From Hydractinia symbiolongicarpus (Eukaryota > Cnidaria > Hydrozoa > Anthoathecata > Hydractiniidae), in the NCBI RefSeq assembly GCF_029227915.1, contig NC_079885.1:17247001-17311000 (forward strand): 64,000 nt of DNA. Reading direction: 5' to 3'. This document shows positions 53,771 through 63,953 of the stretch, one piece after another. Every line of letters begins with the position of its first letter. The stretch's first letter is position 1. The notes below the pieces were generated by a model. The model ran no database searches. It had not been told where the DNA came from and saw only the letters and a program-made list of their open reading frames with translations. The translations under genes were made by a program, and so were the position numbers.

Positions 53771-54709
53771 ATGGATCTTTTCGAAGATTTACCTTGTAAA
53801 CTTGATGATATCTTTGGTGACAGTGAAGTATTGGATCTTTGTAGCAACATCACGTATACTCCGTCACACAGTTCTGACAGCGGTGTTGTTGATGTTATTT
53901 CAGTAGGTTGCAACGAATTTCTCCCAAATTTTGATGACTTTAAGAGTGATTCTCCTTTGTGTTTTGCGGCACAGGTAAATAGCTTATTTAAGCGTAGTAG
54001 CATAAGCAGCGGAAGTTCAATTACATCCACTGAGCTTGATCATTCTTACAGTAAAACACACACCATTTCTGATTTATATAATCAAGAAAAGGAAAAAGCA
54101 ATTGAAGTTGGTCTAAATAATGAAAAGGTATCGTTTAAAGCTAACTCAATTAATGTATTGAACGTGCCACTTCAACTAAAACGAAACTCCAGTGAGGTTC
54201 TGGCAATGAATCATGTTAATGAAAGCAAATTTAAATATGTCAATGAAAATGGAACACTTGTTACGGTGGACAAATCACGGAAAAATGCAGAAATGGCCAA
54301 ATTAAATCGTGAACGAAAGAAACGTTATGTTTCTAATTTGGAAGCAGAAATAAAATCTTTGCGTAACAGAAATAATAAACTCGCTGCAGATAAAAGCATC
54401 AGTGAGAACAAAATTAAAGTGTTGGAAAATGAAGTTAAATATCTACGAAGTGTTCTTCATAACAGAACCATCCTGTCATCACTTGTCAGATCAATTTCAA
54501 CCATTCCAGAAATTCAATTAAATATCCATAATAAAGAAAATTCTGAGGCTCAAGCAAAACAGCCAAAATTTGTGGAGCATTTACCAGGCAAGCGTATGCC
54601 TTCAGTTGAAATGTTTAATGCAGAATATGATGGTGGAGTATGTTTGCATGTATCTAAAAATAAAGTTGCCATTGAATTGTGTGCTGAGTGTAACCAGAGA
54701 TCCAAGTAA
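53771..54709 (+). CDS. CREBZF: bZIP transcription factor, CREBZF/Zhangfei-like
   Basis: A 312-residue single-exon frame from the first ATG (MDLFEDLPCKLDD). The N-terminus is acidic with hydrophobic residues, like an activation domain. Residues about 168-190 form the basic region (SRKNAEMAKLNRERKKRYV), followed directly by a leucine zipper with Leu at successive sevens (LEAEIKSL..., L, S, L, L) ending YLRSVL near 232. The C-terminal block GGVCLHVSKNKVAIELC near 288-304 is the signature shared with vertebrate CREBZF, a nuclear factor that partners ATF4, HCF-1 and others and works in the unfolded-protein response. I see no HCF-binding DHxY tetrapeptide. An AATAAA near 55043 is a plausible polyadenylation signal. 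No frameshift; looks like a functional host gene. Confidence 0.87.
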   Translation: MDLFEDLPCKLDDIFGDSEVLDLCSNITYTPSHSSDSGVVDVISVGCNEFLPNFDDFKSDSPLCFAAQVNSLFKRSSISSGSSITSTELDHSYSKTHTISDLYNQEKEKAIEVGLNNEKVSFKANSINVLNVPLQLKRNSSEVLAMNHVNESKFKYVNENGTLVTVDKSRKNAEMAKLNRERKKRYVSNLEAEIKSLRNRNNKLAADKSISENKIKVLENEVKYLRSVLHNRTILSSLVRSISTIPEIQLNIHNKENSEAQAKQPKFVEHLPGKRMPSVEMFNAEYDGGVCLHVSKNKVAIELCAECNQRSK

Positions 54710-56727
54710 ATACTGAAACAGAATATTGTACATATGCATATAATTCCAGAACATATTTCACTTCACGAACCCAAACTATGATTTTCACAATTGTTGTTAT
54801 TGTAAATATGTTGTATATAAGTGTATATATTGATAAAGTTTTTTTCTTTTTCAGGAAGCTATGGTATCTGATACTAAACTCTATCTACTATCAGATACTT
54901 GGTTAGTATTTTTAGTTATTTGTTTTTATGTTATAACAGTGGTGTTTTGACACTTACAAAACTTGCAATCTTAAGTCTTTCTCTATTAATGTCAATGTAG
55001 TGCAAAGACACTGCTGTTATAACAGGAACGAATAAGAAAATTAAATAAAGTAAAAATAGAATACTGTCAGGTTTAAAATTGAAGTGTTTCTATCAATAGT
55101 TTTGAACTGGACTGGACCAGTGGGTATTAAAACTAAATTTTCCTGGTATTAGTATTGTGTTTTAATAAATTTATTGTTTTCTTTTATGAACACAGAATCC
55201 TCTAGAAGATATGAATAACTAGCTACAGCTAAAATGTAGAGAATTTTCATTTCAAGGTTGTAGTACTTATACATATATAACTGTCAAAAGATGCCTAAAA
55301 AGAACCTTTATTTTGCAAATGGTTCTTGTGGATTTTTTGACAGTTTTTCATTTTTTCTTTTACCCTTCGACCATTTCTTAATCCAATTTTTATAAAAATT
55401 TCGCATCTTCCAATCTTTTTATAAAAAGCTTTTTTTGTCAACTAAAGTCTATAATGATGCGTCTTTTAGTTGTCCTTACGCCCATATACTACTGTAACCA
55501 ATATTAATATTATAAAAATATTTTTTTCTCTTTCAGTACAGGATTCATTTTCCAACGACAACAGCGTCATCCATTATTTTCCTCAATGCATTGGTAATGC
55601 TGGATTTGGTGGACCTTTTGTCCAGATTTGTTGCTGTAATTTCAATTAGGAAAGAAATTATTAGAAAAACAATTATAATTGTATTGACTTATTTTATTAT
55701 TTTCCCTTCGTCTTCAAAATACAATTTATCGATTTTTTCTTCAGAAAAGATTAAAAAAATTAACAGTCAGGAATTAATTCGGCTGCAATGTAATTTGAAT
55801 TTTATGAATAAATGTTGAGTCATCTCAATTGGTAACATAGCGATAGTAGGGCAAACTATAAGGGGTATAAAAAACAAGTTATTGTGAGGAATGTTATATT
55901 CGCTAGATTTAAATTAATTTGTTAGCACGAATGTAACCACGATAACTCCCACGATAGTTCCTCCATAACTAACATCTTTGATTCCATGTAGTTTTTCCTG
56001 ACCAATGGGCTTGTTTAAAAACATCTTTGATAGCCTTGAGTAGAGTTGACTGTAAAAACAGAGTTTCTATTCCTGCTGACTCGTGAAATGATTTTTTTAA
56101 AAAGCTGCTCGTTCTCAAGATATTTACATTTAAAGGAACTGTCAAATTAAAAATCAACTAAAATTTTGACAAAAAATTCTTCTTTGTAACTAAATTCTAT
56201 ATTTCTATAAAACAAATAATTATAACGTAAAACCAATTAAACAACATCTCATTTTTGTTTACAAAGACCGCATTCGGTCTCTCGCTTCAATTGTTTATAT
56301 GGATGGTGGATGATGGGCACTAAAGCGAGGCTGAAATAATATGTCGCGTGTGACGTATTTACCTGAAGCGCGCCAAACTGACCAAAATAAATGAAATGGT
56401 ATTTAAAATTTTTGGTATTTTTACCCCCCTGAGTTGTGAAAGACCGCTTTTTATTAATTATTCAAATGGAATTATAAAATCGAAGGCAAGAGATGTGTCT
56501 AGACATTAAAGTCAACACACACTGCCAATTCTGCACGAATCTTAAGAAGCATTCGCTAATAAAACTTAAAGCCCAATATGACTTTAGCCTTAGGTTTGCA
56601 TAGTTGTTTCCAGCTACTCTAAAGCCAACCAATTATAAATTCAAAATTAGTTTCCTCTTTACTAGATGTCCCGACACAAAGATATTAGACTCAGATTGCA
56701 CATTCAGTAAGGTTGAGAGGAAGTATA
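54710..56727. other. CREBZF 3' region and intergenic
   Basis: 54938-55024 has an imperfect inverted repeat with TGTTATAACAG arms. Acceptor-like TTTTTCAG at about 54855 and 55537 might mark untranslated exons but no splice partner is clear. Frames at 55591-55818 and 55969-56157 are not recognisable. From 56270 there is mixed sequence with no gene. Confidence 0.4.
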
Positions 56728-56935
56728 ATGTCGTGGTGCGCTGTTGTGAATTATACTAACAACAGTCGGAAAAACTAGGATAAAAATTTTTTCTTTCCGC
56801 CCAAGGATCCAAAAATAAAATCAGCTTGGGTTAAGTTGAGTAATCGAACAAGCGTCCAGAGTATACGTTTTGCTCTGATCATGTTGAAGAAAATTGTTTC
56901 TACCCTTCCTGAAAATTTCAGAACGAATTGTTTTA
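56728..56935 (+). pseudogene. THAP domain pseudogene
   Basis: MSWCAVVNYTNNSRKN begins a THAP finger whose second Cys is Tyr. A stop follows, then FPPKDPKIKSAWVKLSNR in the same frame. After a frame change near 56850 comes YTFCSDHVEENCF, the CxxHF signature with Val for Phe, and a stop. All elements of a single-exon THAP domain are present in order but broken by a stop and a frameshift. Confidence 0.68.
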
Positions 56936-57569
56936 CACAGGGAGGAGAAAAAAGCATTAATTTTACCTGGGTCTATCCCTTCCATTTTTCTGTATAAGGA
57001 AAAACTAAAATTCATGACGCAGAAGAAAAGAAAAGGGTGTTAAGGAGGTGAGTGGGGGCTGGTACCTAGGGGGTCGTTCGAAATCGAATAATAAGTGTTA
57101 GGGCATTTAACAATATTCTATCTTCATTTTATAGATTGTAAATCAAGCACTGGAAGAAGTGCCTAACCAATACGAAGATGTTACCGACTTCAGGTGTACT
57201 ACGTCGGCTATTAATATTTAGCTAGTATTTAGTCCCGTGGAAAAATCCACTATAGATACCGAATAAAACACAGCGAAATAGTGAGCGAAATTCATTGTTC
57301 TTTTCCTTAAAACGTTTTGTTGTTAATTCCATTCAAGCGGGAATAAATAAAACCAATATATATAAAAGTAGACAATAGACACGTGCTTAAGGGAGTAATA
57401 AAAATTAATTACCCGTGACTTTTGTGTAATAAAGTTTATATCATTACACAAAGGTTTTTATGAGAACAATAAAATAAATTAACTGTGACTTTTTTAAAAC
57501 AAAAATTTTAAATCAATTTGAAAAAGCACACAAAAGACAGACTAAAAATAAAGTTTAGCAAAAGTAACA

Positions 57570-57571
<2 letters not shown>

Positions 57572-57610
<39 letters not shown>
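57572..57610 (+). repeat. (TTA)n microsatellite
   Basis: About thirteen units, uninterrupted. Confidence 0.95.
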
Positions 57611-57612
<2 letters not shown>

Positions 57613-57689
57613 ATTTATTTGGGTTCAATTTTGTACAAAATTGTTCTTCTCCCTAAAATGAAATATAAAAATGAAAAAAATTATAGATT

Positions 57690-58180
57690 AAGAATAAATA
57701 AGTGTTCAAAAAATAAATTTTTTTATATACATTAAATAAAAAAGAAAACCGCGATGAGAAAAACTGAAAAGGCTTGAAAGAAATTGAAACGCTCGAATCG
57801 ACGAGAAATTAAGAAACGATATATGGAATCAACCTAAATTGTAACTAGACAAAAAGCAGAGAAAACGATAAATGGCCTTGAAAGTAAGGAAAATATAAAT
57901 AAACTATAAATAAAGAATAAATAATTGTTCAAAAAAAAAATATTATCTTTTTATATATATACATTATAAAAACCGCGATGAAAAGCAAAATTAAAAATAA
58001 ACTTGAAAGGCTCAAAGAAATTGAAACACTCGAATCGACAAGATAAATAGAGACGATATTGGAATCAACCTAGATAGGAGTAACTAGAAAAAAACCCCAG
58101 AGAAAACGATAAATGACCTTGGAAGTAAGAAAATATAAAATAAACTAATTGAATTATGAAAAAAAAAAAAAATATTTCAT
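57690..58180. repeat. ~225-bp tandem duplication
   Basis: ACCGCGATGA occurs at 57748 and 57972. Around it long stretches correspond (GAAATTGAAACRCTCGAATCGACRAGA; GAGAAAACGATAAATGRCCTTG), with a partial third unit to about 58190. Copies differ by scattered changes. Confidence 0.8.
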
Positions 58181-58190
58181 ATATATACTT

Positions 58191-59374
58191 GGCTAGTCGC
58201 AAAAGGAGAAAAGGCGGAAGTAAACACAAGCTGAAAATGAGTAAGGGTAGATTGTGAAATGTCGATTGAATATTGGCACCCAAACTTCGGCGAACAGAAT
58301 TCAAACAGACAAGACTCTAGCGACTGCCTTATTTAGATAAAATTGTTTTGCTTCTTTAGTAAATTTTTCTAGAGTTTCAATAATTTTTATACAATCCGGG
58401 ATTTCATCGTAACATCAACATGTTACCGCGGCTGTTTCATTAGAAAAAACAACACATCCACTTTGCCTGTTACAAACACACGGAACTAGCGTATTATTAT
58501 ATAGACTAGTCGTTAACCCGCCTATTTATATCACATTTCATGTTTCCGTAACAGGACGCGGTAACCCTTTTAAAGACAGAGAAAAAATACGGCTATTATA
58601 AAAGAGATGTCGAACATATTCCATTGGTTGTCAAGCTGTTGTTCAAACACGGAATGATTCAACGCAATATAAAGATTTTCGCATGAAATTCCCATCGTGC
58701 CAAACAACCAACCTCGTTCCCAGGGTCGTGTGGCCCCTGAGCCGTTATTACGGAGTGGATCAACAAGGCAAAATGCCTTGCTGCTGACGCTCAAACACAA
58801 CACCAAATTGGTCTCCAGTAACTATAGATGCAGGTGTTCAAGTGGATGAAATTGATAAGACTGGTAATAGTTAAAATTGCGATCATCATTCCGTATTGTA
58901 AGCGGATACGGTCAACTTCTTTATAGTTATAGATTCAGGCGTATCAGACGATGATGATGACGTTGATGACAAATCCGAAATAAGTGAAGAAGAGATATTC
59001 TTGTTGATTTGTAATCCCACTTTTAATAAAAGTAAGTATATATCATGATAAATTCTGCTAATAACGCTGGGGATGGAGTTGTTCGTATAATTAATTTTTT
59101 TAATAAATCTCTTTAGACATTGGGATTGACATGCTGTATATGCTGGGTTTTACTGAACATCCAAGCAATCCAGGCACATCGACGTACAAGGAAAGTCCAT
59201 AAGTCGAAAACACTCGAAGCAAAAAGAACGGGAAGCCAACTGACATTTTAAATCCTTGTACTTTTATTAGGAAAAGTTTCGCTAAAAAAAATTAGTTGAA
59301 TTTTTAGGCATTTTGGGCATTGTTAAATTACAGTGTAATGAAATCTAAAGAAAAATTGTAATTATATAGAATGG
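58191..59374. other. Intergenic, repeat fragments
   Basis: ACTAGTCGTTAACCCG near 58505 matches the start of the tetranucleotide-array element at 61.8 kb. AACCTCGTTCCCAGGGT near 58711 is the reverse of the CTGGGGACGAGG-type repeat end. 58930-59035 contains an acidic coding-like stretch (DDDDDVDDKSEISEEEIF) that might be a remnant exon of the transposase that follows. Confidence 0.4.
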
Positions 59375-60550
59375 TCATCTCACCCAAAATGGACTGGATC
59401 AAGAGGTATCGGAATTCTCCTACTTACATCTGCAATAGATTTGTTGGGCTCTTCATTCCATAAAATGGAGAAGTTCGCAAAATTGTCAAATCTAAAACTT
59501 CTAGGCAAATCCGAGTATTATGATCATCGCGGAAATTATGTTTAGCCCGAAATCGATCACGCTTGGCGAAAAAATCAAAGAGAACAAATTTCGGAAATTA
59601 CGGAGATTGGAAGATCCCTGCAACTGGCAGTTGATGGACAATGCTACTTGCCTGGACACAACGCTACCCATAGCACTGTCTCAGCTATGGATACAACAAC
59701 AAATGAAGTATTGAACTTCAAAATCGTGCATTTCAAGGCAAGTTCATGATCTTATGTTTCGTAATAAAATTTAATGTGCACGTTTTTAATTTTTCCCTTC
59801 ATTTATAGGAACTTACAAGTTCTCAGACAATGTAGAAGGAAGGATTTATTCGTTGTATCGACGATATTCAGATGACAACATAAACTACCCATCAGGTTGA
59901 TTTCGACGGATAGACACGCGTCCATTAAAAAACTAATGAGATCAAAAGAGCAATTTCAAGCCATCATACACCAGTTTGACCCATGGCTCATTGGCAAATG
60001 CTTTATCAAAAAGTTGGTGCTTCAAAAAAGAAAAGTTAGGATGAATAAAACTTTCGCTCTGATCACCTCAAGTAAGCAGCTAGTTAAGCAAAGTAATTTT
60101 AACACTAAAACAAGTACCAATGTTCGTTACCTAAAGGTAGTATATCATGATAGAACTAAAGATAATTGCCAGATGGGCACCGTCAAACCATTTATATCGG
60201 TCGATCGCAACTTCGAAACGGCGGAGAGATGGCAGAGCGATTTACTTCTGCAGTCCACCATTCAGTCAATAGGTATGTGTTCGTACACAATAAATACTAC
60301 AAAAAATGCGACCACCCTACATTATCAGAAGAAGAAGTACTTCGCAAAGAATGGCTTGTAAGGGTTCACCTGCACACGAAAAATTGCTAAATATAATTAC
60401 CCAAAGCAAATCCACTCCACCCTAATGAAGGTTTATCGTGCGCTAAAGATTTGTTACCTCACCAAAGCCACCTACTTCAGAATGGAGAAGATGACTCAAG
60501 TAGCAATATTAGAACATAACAACAACGTTAATCGGGCTCAGGTAAGAATA
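59375..60550 (+). pseudogene. Second Kolobok-like DDE transposase copy
   Basis: Plus-strand frames give WTGSRGIGILLLTSAIDLLG near 59395, the catalytic block VDGQCYLPGHNATHSTVSAM near 59630, then VHFK and an intron-like gap. After about 59890 ISTDRHASIKKLMRSKEQF and IIHQFDPWLIGKCF follow. In another frame near 60365 comes GSPAHEKLL, and near 60430 MKVYRALKICYLTKATYF and HNNNVNRAQ before a donor-like GTAAGA. The same blocks in the same order occur in the minus-strand copy at 40.5-41.6 kb. In this copy the Asp-Ser of DSPGHSA is Tyr-Leu, and multiple stops are present. Confidence 0.7.
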
Positions 60551-60971
60551 CTTACGATTTTCAAAAAATAAGCAGTTACAAATAAGCATGTCAGTATTTT
60601 TTTATAATTTTTTTATTTTTTTATTTTAATTGCTAATTAATGACTTTATTTATAACTTAGAAGTGCGCAACGGACGAAGGAGGCGAAAAAAGTCCGTTAT
60701 TTTGAGTCGCGTATTCCATGCCCAAAAAACGGTTTGTTGCGAAGGTTGTACGAGAGGACAAAAACTATGAATACTTGAGCTAAATTGGTCGCAAAATTTA
60801 AAAAGAAGTCAATTGAAGACAAAAGCGACGAGTGGGACTCGTTTAAAACGTTAATGTTCTTTACAGATAGCGCCTAAAGAGCGACCTCCAAAAGAAGAGA
60901 TCGTGGAAAAGTGCCAACAATTTAAAAGAATTAAGTTGTAGATGTTGTACTTTTTTAAATTATGCTTTCGT

Positions 60972-61181
60972 CTAATAATTTTCCCTCTCCCATAAAATAT
61001 TGAGCTCTGGAATTTCCACCTCATCTTTGTAACCAACATAAACTCCATCAACAATAAAGAACTTCTTGCGAATCTTGGATGCCATGCATGCTGGTATAAC
61101 TCGTCGCACACCCCTACCCAAACGATTGTGCACGAACCAGCAGAACTGTCGATAAGCGGCATAGAGGTATGATCTAAACAA
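60972..61181 (-). pseudogene. P2X7 intracellular-domain-like fragment
   Basis: This 69-residue frame carries AAYRQFCWFVHNRLGRGVRR and VIPACMASKIRKKF, then VDGVYVGYKD. That arrangement (YRQF..W.H..LG.G.RRVIPSC....IR..F....YxGF) is the signature of the P2X7 C-terminal ballast-like domain, which occurs widely as a stand-alone module in cnidarian and fish genomes, often near mobile elements. The Cys cluster that should precede it is not in frame; an acceptor-like or broken boundary lies where the 5'-truncated LINE begins on the other strand. Likely a fragment. Confidence 0.6.
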
Positions 61182-61577
61182 GGTTGTGGAATTGGTGAAA
61201 CAGAGGGAGAGAATTCAGAGGAAATCGAAGGCAAGGTACAAAGGTTGTTTAAAAATCGATTAATCATCACAAAAGACATAGAAATTGAAAGAATCCATAG
61301 AATGGGACCATATACAGCACAAGATAACGCCAGACCAAGGACAATAATATTTAAATTACTGAATTACAAAGACAAACTCCTAATATTAAAAAATGCTAAC
61401 AGATTAAAGGACACGAACATCCACATTAATGAGGATTTTTCGGATGCAACAAACGAAATAAGAAAGGAATTGAGAGTACAAATGAAAAAAGACAGGGAAA
61501 ACGGAAAAATATCGCGAATTGTTTATGATAGACTGATCACAAGAGAATTCAAAGAGAAAAATACAGGTGAAAACTAA
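61170..61577 (+). pseudogene. LINE ORF1 (RNA-binding, L1-ORF1p-like), 5'-truncated
   Basis: The open reading includes IEIERIHRMGPYTAQDNARP, then RTIIFKLLNYKDKLLIL, NIHINEDFSDATNEIRKEL and YDRLI, the RRM-like and C-terminal parts of ORF1 proteins of many non-LTR elements (consensus IERaHR.G, RpIivkf.nykdK, EDfs). The N-terminal coiled coil is missing; the frame opens without a good start near 61170. Thirteen bases separate its stop from the ATG of the next ORF, the usual ORF1-ORF2 layout. Confidence 0.7.
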
Positions 61578-61589
61578 CTCAACATAAAA

Positions 61590-61873
61590 ATGGATGATAA
61601 CGCATCTTTTTTCGATATATTTAACTCTAACTTAACATTATACGACATGACTGATTCAGACTTGAATTATTTTAAAAATCTAAAAATTGAAACTACTAAT
61701 TTTCCTCTGATTGAAACAAAAACTCATCTTGCACAATGTAAAAACAAATTTTCATTGCTTAACATTAACACAAGAAGTATAAGCAAGAACTTCGAAAATC
61801 TGAAAACAACTAGTCGTTAGCCCGTAGAAGAATCCACGGGTTCGCCCGTCGCAGCTAAGCTACCATTTTGCGT

Positions 61874-61928
<55 letters not shown>

Positions 61929-62600
61929 GGACGGACGGACGGACGGACGGACGGACGGACGGACGGACGGACGGACGGACGGACGGACGGACGGACGGAC
62001 GGATGTATACGGGCATAGATGTTATGCAACCTCAATTTTAATTTTAAAATCATTTGTGTAACAGAAACCTGGCTCAAGGAACAGATGATAACAAATTCAA
62101 ATTTTAACATTCCGGGCTATAAGTCAGGAAATAGGACTGGTGGTGGTACATGTCTCTTTATACACAACTCTATTAATTATAAATTAAGAAGTAACTTGAG
62201 TATAAATACTGACGACTGTGAATCATTAACTGTTGAACTTATAAACAAAAACACTAGAAATAAAATTGTAACTGTTATGTATAGAAAACCTGCTGCAATC
62301 TTCAAAGAATTTAAACGACACTTTAAATCACACCTCACTAAACTAGATCACTTTAATAAGCACATTTACATTGCCGGAGATCTAAGTTTAAACATTCTTG
62401 AATATACATCAAATAATGAAGTAAAAACCTTTGTAGATACGCTCCTTCAACATAATCTTATTCCAACAATAACCAAACCTACGAGAGTGACTTTGACATC
62501 TGCTACCATAATTGATAACATAATCACAAATAATTTTCATAACAACGAATATCAAACTGGAGTGATTGAAACTGATGTATCTGATCAATTCCCGACCTTC
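61590..62600 (+). pseudogene. LINE ORF2 endonuclease, interrupted and 3'-truncated
   Basis: It starts MDDNASFFDIFNSNL and reaches FSLLNINTRSISKNFENLKT, the opening of an AP-type endonuclease. The insertion at 61810-62018 breaks it, and it resumes CNLNFNFKIICVTETWL, then TGGGTCLFIHNSINYKLRSN and VTVMYRKPAAIFKEF. The GDxN block reads GDLSLN, and FVDTLLQHNLIPTITKPTRV follows. The catalytic Glu of TETWL is present; the DFN Asp position is altered. The frame then leaves the domain at about 62590 and no RT follows, so the element is cut off. Confidence 0.8.
61810..62018. mobile_element. Small insertion with (AGAC)n(GGAC)n array
   Basis: Begins ACTAGTCGTTAGCCCGTAGA with a small GAATCCACGGGTTCGCCCG segment, then about 11 AGAC units and 20 GGAC units (61874-62002), and ends GATGTATACGGGCAT. 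It splits the LINE endonuclease between codons, so its borders can be read from the protein. Start-like sequence recurs at 58505 and end-like sequence at 52913, so it is a dispersed family. The tetranucleotide arrays recall Helitron-related non-autonomous elements; that link is inference. Confidence 0.68.
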
Positions 62601-63205
62601 TTACTATCTGTATCCCGGGTTCCTGACGCTCTCGGCATTACGGGGACTACACGGTACAGGGCCGCGAAAAGTAGAAAATATCCAAAGTACAAGTCAAACA
62701 GGAGAGCGTCAGGTGGACCCTCCTTGAATTTGAATTCACAATCTGAATTCACGTCGCTGATTGGCTGAAATTTTAATTGTCGGCGTTAAAAAAAAATATA
62801 AATAAGTTGTCGGTGAGGCACGTTCAACGAGCCTCACCGACAAAAGGAAAGCCAAACGAAAGCTTTTTTATCAACCTAGACCCCAAAGTTAGTTAACTTT
62901 ATTTGTTTAAGTTGTCGAGAATTAAAGGGGAAGTTCGGTCAAAAATTATATTTTCATAATCAATAGTCATAAAAGAAAAAAAAAGAATACGATAATTCTT
63001 TTTAAATGAAACCCTTATTTTTTTTAAATAATCTGTGTTAACCACGCGTAAAAACACCTCCGTAGACTGACCCCTTTACGTTTTTACGAAGGCTGGGTCG
63101 AGTTTGAATTATGACGTTTTATAGTTCAAAAAGCGAAGTTCAGTGTTGGGGATTAGGTGTAATCACACGAAGAAGCGTTTTGTTTATGCATTTTATTATT
63201 TCAAT
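62601..63205. other. Intergenic; hairpin and TTAA-type element end
   Basis: 62807-62843 is a hairpin with 13-bp perfect arms (TTGTCGGTGAGGC). At about 62928 TTAAAGGGGAAGTTCGGTC resembles the end at 16797, so the THAP gene that follows may lie inside a TTAA-flanked transposon. CGTAAAAACAC (63047) and GTTTTTACG (63079) form a loose inverted pair. TGACGTTTTATA at 63112 could be a promoter site of the THAP gene. Confidence 0.45.
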
Positions 63206-63953
63206 ATGCCAAACTGTGCTGCCATCGGCTGTACAAATCGAAGTAGCAATAATAAAAAGACAGAAAAGGGTAAGGGAAGCGAGGAAAATAAGGAGGTAGA
63301 TAACGAAAAGCTTACGACAAAAGACGAAGATAACAACGAAAGAAAAATCCGGGTAGTATTTTATCACATTCCTAGTGCGAAAAAAGATAAAGAGCTTCGG
63401 AATAAATGGCTACACAATATAAAAAGAAGTGGTACCTTGCCGAAAGACTCTGGGTTTTATATTTGTTCTCATCATTTTGAACCAGAGTGCTTCGAAAGAG
63501 ATTTACAAGTAAGTCTTTTCGTTACCTATGTTTCACCAAACAGCCAAACATTTGTCTTTCTCGTATTTAGAAAAATTCAACACAGTTTCATTTATTACAG
63601 CCATTTCCAAAACAAAACCATGTCAAAAAAAATCATTATATTTTCTTCGCATGTTCGCATTTTCTTTCCCCCAGTGCTGAATGTTTTTTTAACATCGAAA
63701 AATCCTTCAAGAACATGTGCTTTCGTAAGACGGGGGTAATGGAAATCTATTATTTTTAAATTTCTAGGCTGAACTAATGGGTTCTCCACCGCGGAATAAA
63801 TTAAAAGATGGTGCTGTTCCGACCTTGTTTAATTTTACAAAACAGCCTGAGAAACGTAAAAGAACAGAAAAAAGAATCGAAGACCGTCAGAAACGACAGG
63901 AACCAGATAAAAAAGAAGCCATTGAAAATATGAAAACAAGCTTTACATTGTAA
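63206..63953 (+). CDS. THAP-domain protein, two exons
   Basis: Exon one 63206-63508 (101 codons, donor GTAAGT) and exon two 63768-63953 (acceptor TTCTAG) join in phase 0 to give 162 residues. The THAP finger is complete: MPNCAAIGCTNRS with the first two Cys, a long charged Lys/Glu insertion (residues about 16-48), VVFYHIPSAKKD, NKWLHNIKRSG, and DSGFYICSHHFEPECF with the last Cys and His. Exon two adds LMGSPPRNKLKDGAVPTLFN, the usual AVPTxF end of the domain, and a basic, Lys/Arg/Glu-rich tail suited to a coiled coil. THAP proteins bind DNA through this zinc site. No transposase follows within the window. The start is the first ATG in frame. Host gene or transposon N-terminus cannot be decided. 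Confidence 0.72.

Noticed and set aside
61817-62110. Minus-strand repeat protein of VRPS/VCLS units
   Set aside because: It is only the translation of the tetranucleotide array.
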